A DNA stretch of 34,624 nucleotides, from NCBI RefSeq assembly GCF_021555155.1, contig NZ_JAKGBU010000058.1:1-34624 (forward strand), read 5' to 3'. Below, piece by piece: positions 24,848 to 32,839 of this stretch. Made by a program: the position numbers and the translations under genes. Positions within the stretch are counted from its first letter, which is position 1. Each line of letters starts with the position of its first letter. The DNA is from Rhizobium alarense (lineage in GTDB: Bacteria; Pseudomonadota; Alphaproteobacteria; Rhizobiales; Rhizobiaceae). Below the pieces are notes generated by a model. That model was not told where the DNA came from. It did no database searches and saw only the letters and a program-made list of their open reading frames with translations.

Positions 24848-25879
24848 TCAGGCGAAGGCGATCTGCGCCTTCATCGCTCGGCTGCGATCTGTCGCAAGCT
24901 CGAAGGCTTCGACGGCACGGTCCAGCGGAACGGTGTGCGTGATCAGCGGCTTGACGTCTATGAGGCCCTTGCGCATCAGCGCGACACCCGTGGCAAACTC
25001 TTCGTGGAAGCGGAAGGATCCTCGGAGATCGAGCTCCTTCGCCGTCACGGCCATCATCGGCAGGTTCATGTCGCCGCCGAGGCCGAGCTGTACGATCACG
25101 CCGCGCGGCCGCATGGCGGCGATCGCAGCGACGAGCGCCGGCTGCGCTCCGGAGCACTCGTAGAGGACATCGAATGTCCCCTTGTCCGCGCTGAAGGCTG
25201 CGAGCGCGTCAGGCTCGTCGCGCATGTTGATCGTCCGGTCGGCACCGGCGGTGCGGGCGAGCGCGAGCGTGAAATCGGACAGGTCCGTTGCAATGATCTC
25301 GGCGGCGCCGGCACGCCGCGCGGCAAGGATCGACAGCACGCCGATCGGCCCGCAGCCGGTCACCAGCACGCGCTTGCCGAGCATCAGGCCGGCCCTGCGG
25401 GTGGCGTGCAAGGTCACCGCAAGCGGCTCCGCCATCGCCGCCTCGCCGGGGCTCAGCCCGTCGGCAGGCACACACTGGATCGCATCCGCCACCAGGACTT
25501 CGCGAAAGGCGCCCTGGATATGCGGAAACGGCATGGCGCTGCCGTAAAAACGCATATGAAGGCACTGGTTAGGCAGGCCCTCGTGGCAATAGCGACAGGC
25601 CCGGCAGGGCCGCGAAGGCGAAACGGCGACGAGCTGTCCGGGTTCCAGTCCGGTGACCCCCTCGCCAAGCGCATCGACCCGGGCCGAGACCTCGTGGCCG
25701 AGGATCATCGGCTCGCGCAGGCGAACGGTGCCGAAGCCTCCATGGTTGTAATAGTGCAGGTCGCTGCCGCAGATGCCGCCGGACGCAAGGCGCAGGCGCA
25801 CCTCTCCCCTGCCCGGTTCTTCCTCGGGGCGATCCTCGATGCGCAGATCCTTCGGACCGTGGACGACGATGGCTTTCAT
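24848..25879 (-). CDS. Zinc-dependent alcohol dehydrogenase, L-idonate 5-dehydrogenase-like
   Basis: The 343-residue medium-chain dehydrogenase resembles IdnD: GGICGSDLHYYNHGGFGTVRLREPMILGHEV near the N-terminus. Catalytic zinc ligands Cys37, His62 and Glu63 are present, as are four structural-zinc cysteines (92, 95, 98, 106). The Rossmann segment VLVTGCGPIGVLSILAARRAGAAEIIATD begins near residue 170. IdnD oxidises L-idonate to 5-ketogluconate using NAD(P). It follows the D-2-hydroxyacid dehydrogenase gene by 10 bases. Together with the SDR and gluconokinase it fits an idonate-to-6-phosphogluconate route; sorbitol or another polyol is an alternative substrate. Confidence 0.86.
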   Translation of the reverse strand: MKAIVVHGPKDLRIEDRPEEEPGRGEVRLRLASGGICGSDLHYYNHGGFGTVRLREPMILGHEVSARVDALGEGVTGLEPGQLVAVSPSRPCRACRYCHEGLPNQCLHMRFYGSAMPFPHIQGAFREVLVADAIQCVPADGLSPGEAAMAEPLAVTLHATRRAGLMLGKRVLVTGCGPIGVLSILAARRAGAAEIIATDLSDFTLALARTAGADRTINMRDEPDALAAFSADKGTFDVLYECSGAQPALVAAIAAMRPRGVIVQLGLGGDMNLPMMAVTAKELDLRGSFRFHEEFATGVALMRKGLIDVKPLITHTVPLDRAVEAFELATDRSRAMKAQIAFA

Positions 25880-25889
25880 GTTCGCCTCC

Positions 25890-26837
25890 TCAAAGCACCG
25901 GAGTCAGCAATGGCTGACCGGCGAAATGGGCGGCAAGATTGTCGCGCACGAGTTTGCCCATCGCCTTGCGGGTTTCGAGGGTTCCGGACGCGTGATGCGG
26001 CTGCAGCAGGACGTTGTCGAGCGCGAGAAAGCGCGGGTTGAGCGCCGGCTCTCCCTCGAAGACGTCGAGCGCTGCCGAGCCGAGCCGGTTGCCTTCGAGC
26101 GCATCCAGCAACGCGTCTTCGTCGATGTTGGAGGCGCGCGAGATGTTGATCAGCATGCCCTCCTCGCCGAGCGCGGCAATGACGTCGCGGCCGACGATGT
26201 GGCGCGTGGCGGCAGACGCCGCGAGCGTCACGAACAGGAAATCGGATCGCTTGGCCAGCGCAACCGGGTCCTGCACGAAGGTCCAGCCCTCGGCATAGGG
26301 CTTCTCCGAGACATCGCTGTAGGCGATGTCCATGTCGAAGCCTTTCAGACGCTTCGCCACCTCGTATCCGATGCGCCCGAGGCCCAGCACGCCGGCGCGC
26401 CGTCCCCAGACGCGACGCTTCAGCGGATAGAGGCCCTTGGCGGCCCAGCTTCCGTCCCTGACCCATCGCTCCGCACCAACCATGCCCCGGGACAGGCAGA
26501 GCATCATGGCGACACCGAGATCGGCGACGTCGTTCGTCAGGACGTCCGGCGTGTTGGTGACGCGAATGCTCCGGTCCCGGCAGGCGGCAAGATCGACCGC
26601 ATCGAACCCCACCCCATAGACGGAGATCAATTCGAGTGCCGGACAGGCTTCGATCATCGTCCGGTTCGCGCCAAGTTCGCCCCGCGTCGCGATCGCGCGA
26701 ACCCGTCCGCCGACCTCCGCCAGGAAGGATGGCTTGTCGTCCGCCTCAAAATAGCGGTGAACCGTAAACGCCTCCTGCAACGGCGCCTCATCCCATTGCG
26801 GATAGGGGCCGACCTGGAGAATTTGGGGCTTGTTCAT
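25890..26837 (-). CDS. D-isomer-specific 2-hydroxyacid dehydrogenase (2-ketogluconate/hydroxypyruvate reductase type)
   Basis: The start is ATG 26837 behind GGGAGGGAG, giving 315 residues; the open frame runs another 296 codons upstream, but that is antisense to the SDR gene. Features include the entry helix VYGVGFDAVDLAACRDR, the NAD-binding motif VLGLGRIGYEVAKRL, the catalytic Arg in INISRASNIDEDAL, Glu in DVFEGEP and His in LQPHHASGT. This matches GhrB/ketogluconate reductase relatives, which reduce 2-keto sugar acids, glyoxylate or hydroxypyruvate. It is divergent from the SDR across a shared promoter region with the operator at 26865. Confidence 0.88.
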   Translation of the reverse strand: MNKPQILQVGPYPQWDEAPLQEAFTVHRYFEADDKPSFLAEVGGRVRAIATRGELGANRTMIEACPALELISVYGVGFDAVDLAACRDRSIRVTNTPDVLTNDVADLGVAMMLCLSRGMVGAERWVRDGSWAAKGLYPLKRRVWGRRAGVLGLGRIGYEVAKRLKGFDMDIAYSDVSEKPYAEGWTFVQDPVALAKRSDFLFVTLAASAATRHIVGRDVIAALGEEGMLINISRASNIDEDALLDALEGNRLGSAALDVFEGEPALNPRFLALDNVLLQPHHASGTLETRKAMGKLVRDNLAAHFAGQPLLTPVL

Positions 26838-26854
26838 TAACGGGTCTCCCTCCC

Positions 26855-26883
26855 TTGACTTTGAATGGTATCGATAACATAAC
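26855..26883 (+). promoter_or_regulatory. Divergent promoter region with LacI-type operator
   Basis: On the plus strand TTGACT (26855-26860), 17 bases, CATAAC (26878-26883) precedes the SDR operon. The spacer and -10 hold ATGGTATCGATAACATAA (26865-26882), identical over 18 bases to the site before the sugar ABC operon. In the other direction a TTGTCG/TACCAT pair spaced 18 bases could drive the hydroxyacid dehydrogenase gene, so one bound repressor would block both. Confidence 0.6.
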
Positions 26884-26924
26884 CAGAGCGACAAGCATTG
26901 TCGAGACGGGATGCGGGAGGAAAA

Positions 26925-27680
26925 ATGAGCCAGGCCCTGTTCGATCTCACGGGACGGCGCGCGCTGGTGACCGGGTCGTCGCAAGGCATCGGTTTTGCCC
27001 TGGCGCGCGGCCTTGCCGAAGCAGGCGCAGAGATCGTGCTGAACGGCCGCGATGCCGCCAAGCTCGCTGCAGCGGCGCGGACGATCCCAGGCGCCCGCCA
27101 ACTCTCTTTCGATGCGACGGATCATGCAGCGGTTCGTACTGCCGTCGACGACTTCGAGCGGCATATCGGGGCGATCGACATTCTCGTCAACAATGCCGGC
27201 ATGCAGCATCGCACGCCGCTTGAGGACTTTCCGGCGGACGCTTTCGAGCGGCTGCTCCGCACGAATATCTCGACGGTCTTCAATGTCGGCCAGGCGGTCG
27301 CCCGCCACATGATCGTACGCGGCACCGGTAAGATCATCAACATCGCCAGCGTGCAGACCGCACTCGCCCGGCCCGGCATCGCGCCCTACACCGCCACCAA
27401 GGGAGCCGTCGGCAACCTCACCAAGGGCATGGCGACCGACTGGGCGAAATATGGACTGCAATGCAACGCCATCGCACCCGGCTATTTCGACACGCCGCTG
27501 AATGCCGCCCTTGTCGCCGACGCCGACTTCTCGGCCTGGCTCGAGAAGCGCACGCCGGCCGGTCGCTGGGGAAAGGTCGAGGAACTGGTCGGCGCCTGCA
27601 TCTTCCTCGCCTCCGACGCATCCTCCTTTGTGAACGGACATGTGCTCTATGTCGACGGCGGCATCACGGCCTCGCTTTGA
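26925..27680 (+). CDS. SDR oxidoreductase, gluconate 5-dehydrogenase-like
   Basis: From ATG 26925 behind GGGAGG the product has 251 residues, the classical SDR length. The cofactor motif TGSSQGIG is at 16-23, NNAG at about 89-92, and the catalytic set is Ser142, Tyr155 and Lys159 (YTATK). It ends with the family motif VNGHVLYVDGGITASL. The sequence is like IdnO/Gno, which interconverts 5-ketogluconate and D-gluconate with NAD(P)H. It is the first gene of a four-gene unit followed by gluconokinase, which supports this activity. Related SDRs acting on 2-keto-3-deoxygluconate are possible. Confidence 0.87.
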   Translation: MSQALFDLTGRRALVTGSSQGIGFALARGLAEAGAEIVLNGRDAAKLAAAARTIPGARQLSFDATDHAAVRTAVDDFERHIGAIDILVNNAGMQHRTPLEDFPADAFERLLRTNISTVFNVGQAVARHMIVRGTGKIINIASVQTALARPGIAPYTATKGAVGNLTKGMATDWAKYGLQCNAIAPGYFDTPLNAALVADADFSAWLEKRTPAGRWGKVEELVGACIFLASDASSFVNGHVLYVDGGITASL

Positions 27681-27693
27681 GGCTCCGCGACGC

Positions 27694-28191
27694 ATGCTCC
27701 TGATGGGCGTTGCGGGCTGCGGCAAATCGACGGTGGGCGTCGCGCTGGCGGAACGTATCGGGGCCGTCTATCTCGATGGCGACGTGCTGCACCCGCCGGA
27801 AAACATCGCCAAGATGAGCCGCGGCGAGCCGCTCGACGACGCGGACCGCTGGCCGTGGCTGACGCTGGTCGGCCGGTCGCTTGCAGCACCGGCAACACCC
27901 CTCGTCGTCGGTTGCTCTGCGCTGAAGCGGCGATACCGCGACCACATCCGACTCGAGGCCGGGGCATCGGTTGCGCTCATCCACCTTGCCGGGTCGCGCG
28001 ATCTCATCGCCGCGCGCATGACGGCGCGAACGGGCCATTTCATGCCAGCGGCGCTGGTGGAGAGCCAATACGCCGCGCTGGAGCCGCCAGGCTCAGACGA
28101 GAACACGATCGATGTTGACATCGACCAGCCCATCGACGCGATCATCGATCGCATCGCTCGGCTTTTGGGAGGAACGGAACATGACGAATAG
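27694..28191 (+). CDS. gntK: Gluconokinase
   Basis: The 165-residue product begins MLLMGVAGCGKSTVGVALAERIGAVYLDGD, with the P-loop at 5-13. It continues with LHPPENIAKMSRGEPLDDADRWPWL, CSALKRRYRDHIR, ARTGHFMPAALVESQYAALEPP and DIDQPIDAIIDRI, all diagnostic of GntK. It phosphorylates D-gluconate to 6-phosphogluconate with ATP. The start at 27694 lies 13 bases past the SDR stop; the open frame extends upstream to 27640 but into SDR coding sequence. Its end overlaps the next gene by 11 bases. Confidence 0.92.
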   Translation: MLLMGVAGCGKSTVGVALAERIGAVYLDGDVLHPPENIAKMSRGEPLDDADRWPWLTLVGRSLAAPATPLVVGCSALKRRYRDHIRLEAGASVALIHLAGSRDLIAARMTARTGHFMPAALVESQYAALEPPGSDENTIDVDIDQPIDAIIDRIARLLGGTEHDE

Positions 28192-29068
28192 GGTGGCACT
28201 GCTCGGCGCCGGCGCGATGGGTGGCGCTATCGGCACGCGGCTCCTGCAGACCGGCAACCGCCTTGTGGTTTTCGACCTGGACAGGACGAAAGTCGAGACG
28301 CTTGTCGAAAAGGGCGCGAGCGCCGCAGCCAGCGCCGCCGAGGCCGCAGCCGCGGCCGACCACGTGATCCTCAGCCTCAATTCCGCACGGATCGTGCATC
28401 AGGCGGTCTTTGGTGCAGGCGGCGTCGCTGACGGAGCGCGGGCCGGCACACTGATCATCGACATGTCGTCGATCGATCCGGAAGCGACGCGAGCGCTGGC
28501 CGCAAATGCCGCCGCCAGGGGTCTGCGATGGGTCGACAGCCCGCTTTCCGGCGGGGCGCCGAAGGCGCTAACCGGCGAACTGACGCTGATGGCGGGCGGC
28601 GAGAAACAGGACGTTGACGACGCTTACGCCGTTCTGCGCCACGTCGCCTCCAACTATACCCATATGGGTCCTTCGGGCGCCGGGCAGACGACCAAGCTGA
28701 TCAATCAGGTGCTGTGCGGCCTGAACTTCCTGGCCGTTGCCGAAGCGACGCAACTGGCGCTCGACGCCGGTGTGGATGCTGCGAAGATCCCGATGGCGCT
28801 GAAAGGCGGCCGGGCGGACAGCGCCATCCTTCAGGAATACATGCCCCGCTTCGTGGCGAAGGACTACCGCCGCACGGGCCGCATCGACAACATGGTCAAG
28901 GATCTCAACGGCGCGCAGGATCTGGCACGCCTGACCAACACGGCCATGCCGCTCACCGCCACCTGCGCCGAGGTACACCGCATGCTGACCGCAGCCGGCC
29001 TTGGCGGCGAGGATCAGGCGGCGCTGATGGAATATTTCAAAGGCCCCAACAAGGATATCGCACGATGA
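28181..29068 (+). CDS. Beta-hydroxyacid dehydrogenase, 6PGDH/3-hydroxyisobutyrate dehydrogenase family
   Basis: From ATG 28181 behind GGGAGG the protein has 295 residues. The NAD(P) motif LLGAGAMGG is at 7-15, the substrate loop DSPLSGG at 119-125 and the catalytic lysine is Lys172 in GQTTKLINQVL. These are the marks of the tartronate-semialdehyde reductase/3-hydroxyisobutyrate dehydrogenase group; true 6-phosphogluconate dehydrogenase is longer. It overlaps gntK by 11 bases and the next gene by ATGA, so it is part of the same operon. The substrate is unknown; a sugar-acid-derived 2- or 3-hydroxyacid is likely. Confidence 0.88.
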   Translation: MTNRVALLGAGAMGGAIGTRLLQTGNRLVVFDLDRTKVETLVEKGASAAASAAEAAAAADHVILSLNSARIVHQAVFGAGGVADGARAGTLIIDMSSIDPEATRALAANAAARGLRWVDSPLSGGAPKALTGELTLMAGGEKQDVDDAYAVLRHVASNYTHMGPSGAGQTTKLINQVLCGLNFLAVAEATQLALDAGVDAAKIPMALKGGRADSAILQEYMPRFVAKDYRRTGRIDNMVKDLNGAQDLARLTNTAMPLTATCAEVHRMLTAAGLGGEDQAALMEYFKGPNKDIAR

Positions 29069-29400
29069 TCACACGTTACGCCCTTTTCGAAGGCAAGGTG
29101 AAGGACGGAGAGACCGAGGCGTTCCGCGCCGCCGTGCTTCAGGACATCCTGCCGAAATGGAAGGCCTTTCCGGGTGCGCTCGACGTACGCGTGACCTTCG
29201 CCGATGCACGCGACGAGGGTGCGCCCGAAATACCGATGATTCTCGCCATCAACTATCCGGACCTCGCCGCCGTGGAGGCGGCGCTGTCCAGCCCGGCGCG
29301 CACGGCGGCGCGGGCGGCGACCGAGGCGGTGATGGCGCGCTTCTTCGATGGAAGAATTCACCACCACGTCACCCAGGCCAACGAATTCCCGCTGACCTGA
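29065..29400 (+). CDS. Small conserved-looking protein, possible ferredoxin-like alpha/beta-barrel fold
   Basis: The 111-residue product starts MITRYALFEGKVKDGETEAFRAAVLQDILPKWKAFPGALDVRV and ends FFDGRIHHHVTQANEFPLT. I do not recognise the family with certainty. The alternation of strands and helices with PKWKAFPGALDVRV in the middle resembles dimeric alpha/beta-barrel proteins (EthD/ABM/Dabb type), which can be small enzymes or binding proteins. Its ATG overlaps the stop of the dehydrogenase, so it is translated with the sugar-acid genes. Codon use is like its neighbours, supporting a real gene. Confidence 0.75.
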   Translation: MITRYALFEGKVKDGETEAFRAAVLQDILPKWKAFPGALDVRVTFADARDEGAPEIPMILAINYPDLAAVEAALSSPARTAARAATEAVMARFFDGRIHHHVTQANEFPLT

Positions 29401-29406
29401 CAGCCG

Positions 29407-29422
29407 CGGACCCTCGGGTCCG
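29407..29422 (+). terminator. Short hairpin after the SDR-gntK operon
   Basis: CGGACC and GGTCCG arms with a four-base loop lie 6 bases past the stop of the small gene. No T-run follows, so it is a weak terminator candidate at best. Confidence 0.3.
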
Positions 29423-29440
29423 GGACCGGCGCAAAAGCCC

Positions 29441-29489
29441 TTGCCTTCAACGGGCAATCTCGCTGTATTGCGGTTGATAACGATACCAT
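29441..29489 (+). promoter_or_regulatory. Promoter and half-conserved operator of the LacI-family gene
   Basis: TTGCCT (29441-29446), 17 bases, TGTATT (29464-29469) could drive the regulator. Just downstream, TTGATAACGATACCAT (29474-29489) keeps one half (CGATACCA) of the palindrome at 26865 and 34378; the other half is altered. This suggests weak autoregulation. Confidence 0.4.
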
Positions 29490-29497
29490 GGACGCCG

Positions 29498-30520
29498 ATG
29501 CAGACCACGGGAAAACCACCGACTATGGCCGACGTCGCCCGCCGGGCGGGGGTCTCGCCGATGACCGTGTCCCGGGCGTTCAAGAGCGACACATCGATCA
29601 ACCGGGACACGCGCGAAGCGGTGCTGCGGGCAGCCGACGAACTCGGCTACGTCTTCGACAGCACCGCCGCAAATCTCCGGTCGCAGCGGACGGACTTCGT
29701 CGCGGTCACCATACCGTCCATCAACAATGCCAATTTCGCCGACACGGTGCGCGCGCTGTCCGAGGGCCTGTCGCAACGCGGGCTTCAGATCCTGCTCGGC
29801 CACACCAACTATGACACGCGCGAGGAAGAGCGCCTGATCGAGCAGTTGCTGCGGCGCCGGCCGGAGGCGATCGTCGTCACCGGCGGAAAGCATACCGCGC
29901 GCGGACGGCAACTGCTGAACAATGCCCGCATTCCCGTCATCGAGACCTGGGACCTGCCGGAAGACCCGATCGGCCATGTGGTCGGCTTCTCGAACGCCCA
30001 GTCCGTACGGGAGATGGTCGATCATTTCGTCGTCGCCGGCTACGAGCGCATCGCCTTCATCGGCGGCGACGCCGACCGCGACACGCGTGGCACCGACCGA
30101 CGGGCGGGATTCATCGCGGCCATGAACCATCACGGGCTGGACGCGACCCGCCTCATCGCCGCGGGCGCCCCGCCGATCTCCATGCGCGAGGGGGCCAACT
30201 CGATGGGGCGTCTTCTGGAGACCTACGGGGACACGCAGGCGGTGATCTGCGTGTCCGACCTGTCGGCCTTCGGCGCGCTCACCGAATGCCAGCGTCGTGG
30301 CATCGCCGTGCCCGACCAGATGGCGATCGGCGGTTTCGGGAATTACGAGATCGGCGGCATCTGCGTGCCGAGCCTCACCACCATCAACGCCTTCGCCCGC
30401 GAGATCGGAGAAAAGACCGCCGCGCTGATCATCGACCTTCTGGATGGAAAGCGCGAGGCCGGCGAACCAGCCCGCCTCGTCATCAAGCCCGACCTCATCG
30501 TGCGCGAGAGCACGCGGTAG
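29498..30520 (+). CDS. LacI-family regulator of the sugar-acid regulon (GntR/IdnR-like)
   Basis: From ATG 29498 the protein has 340 residues: MQTTGKPPTMADVARRAGVSPMTVSRAFKSDTSINRDTREAVLRAADELGYV, the LacI helix-turn-helix, then a sugar-binding sensor domain (FVAVTIPSINNANFADTVRALSEGLSQRGLQILLGHTNYD onward). The body resembles the gluconate/idonate repressors GntR and IdnR of enteric bacteria. It lies between the catabolic operon and the ABC importer, whose promoters share a palindrome with the central CG typical of this family. It is probably their repressor, with a sugar acid as inducer. A longer frame starting at 29441 would add residues before the DNA-binding domain and run through the promoter. 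Confidence 0.88.
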   Translation: MQTTGKPPTMADVARRAGVSPMTVSRAFKSDTSINRDTREAVLRAADELGYVFDSTAANLRSQRTDFVAVTIPSINNANFADTVRALSEGLSQRGLQILLGHTNYDTREEERLIEQLLRRRPEAIVVTGGKHTARGRQLLNNARIPVIETWDLPEDPIGHVVGFSNAQSVREMVDHFVVAGYERIAFIGGDADRDTRGTDRRAGFIAAMNHHGLDATRLIAAGAPPISMREGANSMGRLLETYGDTQAVICVSDLSAFGALTECQRRGIAVPDQMAIGGFGNYEIGGICVPSLTTINAFAREIGEKTAALIIDLLDGKREAGEPARLVIKPDLIVRESTR

Positions 30521-30574
30521 AGCCCATCGGGCAATCTGCGCGTTTCGAGGATGGTGTAAAGGGATTCAACGCGG

Positions 30575-30604
30575 CCCCGGGACACCGTTCGCGGCATCCC
30601 GGGG
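30575..30604. terminator. Hairpin between convergent genes
   Basis: CCCCGGGA (30575-30582) and TCCCGGGG (30597-30604) form a perfect 8-bp stem, with an inner CCG/CGG stem capped by a TTCG tetraloop. It lies between the ends of the convergent LacI and binding-protein genes and could serve both directions. There is no T-run. Confidence 0.55.
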
Positions 30605-30617
30605 TGCGGGAGGACTG

Positions 30618-31718
30618 TTACATCTTGCCCCAGAGCTTCTTGTATTCGTCCCGATAGCCGTTGTCCGGGTCGAAGGTGTTCTTCGGTCCACCGTCGAATT
30701 CGACATTGTCGGCGGTGACCACGTGGAGCGGCGACAGATAGCCGGACCAAGGCTCGCCGGCAAAGGCACGGTTCAGCTCATCGACGAGCTGCCAGCCCTG
30801 CAGGTTCAGCGGCTCCGCCACGGTGACCTTCTGGAACTGGCCGGCGCGAATGCGCTGGTAGGCCGATTCCGAACCGTCGCCGGCTGCCACGTTGATCGGC
30901 GCGTCCGACCCGCCCTTCCCGGCAGCCGCAAGCGACGGTCCCATGAAGTCGAAGTAGAGGTCGTTGATCGCCAGCGAATGCGTCCACGTGTCGCCGTAGC
31001 GCTGCAGCAGCGACGTGGTGAGCGTCGGCATGCGCTGCGAAGTCTCGGCGATCGGCGTGTCGACATATTCGAGCACGGTGCCACCGAGGCGCTCGACCTC
31101 CTCCTTCATCTTGTCCGCCTTGGCGATGGCGATCGCATAGGTCGAATCCGTGAAGATGACGACACCGAGCTTGCCCTTGGCATCGACATAGGCCCAGTTC
31201 GCAGCGGCCTTGGACACTTCCATCGCGTCGGTGCTGACATTGGTGAAGAGACCGTTTTCCTCGTCCGGACCGATCACCGGCCCGGCGTGCCAGGCGACGA
31301 GCGGTATGCCCGCCTTCTTGGCTTCCGCCATGGACGGCGCCTGCTCCACGGCATCGAAGCCGTTGATGATGATGCCGTCGGGCTTCAGCGCCATCGCCTG
31401 GCCGAAAGCCGCCGTGCGTCCGCCGATCGAGCCGGCGCCGTCGATCACCTTGACCTGCCAGCCGATGGCCGCCGCTGCCTCTTCGACGCCGGTCGTGACG
31501 CCGAGAATGCCTCCGTTCTTCAGGTCACCGGCGAGCACGACGATCGTCTTGCCCTCCTGCGCCTTCGGGCTCGCCTTCGGCCCCTCCCAGGCCGTAACGC
31601 GCGTCGCATATTTCTCGACGATCGCCGCGGCATCCGACATGCCGTCCGCAAGCGCCGGACCTGCCACCAGCAGTGCCATGACGGCTACGGAGCTTCGGAT
31701 CAGAGTTCTGCGTTTCAT
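30618..31718 (-). CDS. Sugar ABC transporter substrate-binding protein (Peripla_BP_4, ribose type)
   Basis: The 366-residue product has a signal peptide (MKRRTLIRSSVAVMALLVAGPALA, cleavage before DGM). The mature protein has the ribose-binding-protein-like fold: TIVVLAGDLKNGGILGVTTGVEEAAAAIGWQVKVIDGAGSIGGRTAAFGQAMALKPDGIIING in the first lobe, then LGVVIFTDSTYAIAIAKADKMKEEVERLGG. It is the last gene of an ATPase-permease-binding protein operon, the reverse of many CUT2 operons where the binding protein comes first. The ligand is unknown; the neighbouring enzymes suggest a sugar acid, lactone or their precursor. Confidence 0.88.
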   Translation of the reverse strand: MKRRTLIRSSVAVMALLVAGPALADGMSDAAAIVEKYATRVTAWEGPKASPKAQEGKTIVVLAGDLKNGGILGVTTGVEEAAAAIGWQVKVIDGAGSIGGRTAAFGQAMALKPDGIIINGFDAVEQAPSMAEAKKAGIPLVAWHAGPVIGPDEENGLFTNVSTDAMEVSKAAANWAYVDAKGKLGVVIFTDSTYAIAIAKADKMKEEVERLGGTVLEYVDTPIAETSQRMPTLTTSLLQRYGDTWTHSLAINDLYFDFMGPSLAAAGKGGSDAPINVAAGDGSESAYQRIRAGQFQKVTVAEPLNLQGWQLVDELNRAFAGEPWSGYLSPLHVVTADNVEFDGGPKNTFDPDNGYRDEYKKLWGKM

Positions 31719-31755
31719 GTTTCATCCTCCCGTTGAAAATCGTGTGGTGAACCGG

Positions 31756-32820
31756 TCAGGTCGTCTTGGACGGCAGCGGCGCTCGTCCGGGCACCGCCGC
31801 CTTTCCGGCCGCGCCGCGCTTGCGCTGGGCGTAGCCGGCGATACCGATCGCGACCAGCAGCGTGACGCCGTTGAACAGCGGCTCGACGAAGAACGAGCCG
31901 CCGAACTGCTGGATGCCGGAAATGCCGACGGCGAGAATGACGACACCCGTGATCGTCCCCCAGACATTGACGCGGCCCGGCTTGATCGTGGTGGAGCCAA
32001 GGAAAGCGCCGACGAGCGCCGGCAGCAGATATTCGAGCCCGACGCTCGCCTGGCCGATCCTGAGCTTGGACGCGAGCAGGACGCCGGCAAGCGCGGCAAG
32101 CGTGCCCGAGGAGACGAAGGCGCCGATGACGAAGCGGCGCACCGGTATGCCGTTCAGCGCCGCCGCCTTCGGATTGGCGCCGATCGCATAGACGTAGCGG
32201 CCAATCGGCAGGTATTCGAGAACGAGCCAGAGCGCGAGCGCGACGGCGAGCACATAGAAGCCGGTGATCGGCAGGCCGAACACCATCGTGCCGTTCAGGG
32301 CATAGAAGCCGTCGGGCAACACGCCCACCACCTGCCGGCCGCCCGTGTGCCAAAGCGCCAGCGCATAGAGGATCGTGCCCGTGCCGAGCGTGGCGATGAA
32401 GCTGTCGATGCGGGCGACTTCGACGAGAAGGCCGTTGAGGAACCCCGTGGCGGCGCCGAGCAGCAGCACGATGAGCACCGCGAGCGGCCACGGAATACCG
32501 TACATCGTCTGCAGGCTGATCGCCAGAATGTGCCAGAGCACGATTCCATAGCCAACCGTCAGATCGATGCGGCCGGAGGCCATCGGGATCATCGCGGCAA
32601 GCGAGAGCAGCGCGATGATCGCCTTGTCGGACACGACCGACCGCAGGTTGAGAAGCGTCGGGAAGGTTGTGGGCAGCAGCACGGAAAAGAGCAGGATCAG
32701 GAAGGCCGTCAGGATCACGAGGCCGTAGACCGGGATAAAGCGCGCGATCTTCTGGCCGGTGGTCAGGCCCGAAAGCTCGCTGCGCGTCGGCTCGAGTGCG
32801 GTGGATTCGATGGATTGCAT
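31756..32820 (-). CDS. Sugar ABC transporter permease (CUT2, RbsC type)
   Basis: From ATG 32820 behind GGGAGA the protein has 354 residues; an upstream in-frame extension to 32913 lies inside the ATPase gene and is discarded. About nine hydrophobic segments are visible, including FIPVYGLVILTAFLILLFSVLLP and the RbsC-type IPMASGRIDLTVGYGIVLWHILAI. Also diagnostic are NGLLVEVARIDSFIATLGTGTILYALALW and YAIGANPKAAALNGIPVRRF. It forms the inner-membrane channel. The usual sequence 'GGIDLSVG' of this family is GRIDLTVG here. Confidence 0.9.
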   Translation of the reverse strand: MQSIESTALEPTRSELSGLTTGQKIARFIPVYGLVILTAFLILLFSVLLPTTFPTLLNLRSVVSDKAIIALLSLAAMIPMASGRIDLTVGYGIVLWHILAISLQTMYGIPWPLAVLIVLLLGAATGFLNGLLVEVARIDSFIATLGTGTILYALALWHTGGRQVVGVLPDGFYALNGTMVFGLPITGFYVLAVALALWLVLEYLPIGRYVYAIGANPKAAALNGIPVRRFVIGAFVSSGTLAALAGVLLASKLRIGQASVGLEYLLPALVGAFLGSTTIKPGRVNVWGTITGVVILAVGISGIQQFGGSFFVEPLFNGVTLLVAIGIAGYAQRKRGAAGKAAVPGRAPLPSKTT

Positions 32821-32839
32821 GGTCTTCTCCCGTGGACCT

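Noticed and set aside
26838-27725. A 296-residue N-terminal extension of the D-2-hydroxyacid dehydrogenase
   Set aside because: The extension is antisense to the SDR gene and crosses the divergent promoter. The enzyme's normal N-terminus begins at 26837 behind a strong ribosome site.
30521-30617. A small RNA gene between the convergent LacI and binding-protein genes
   Set aside because: Only one hairpin is visible and no separate promoter. A bidirectional terminator explains it.
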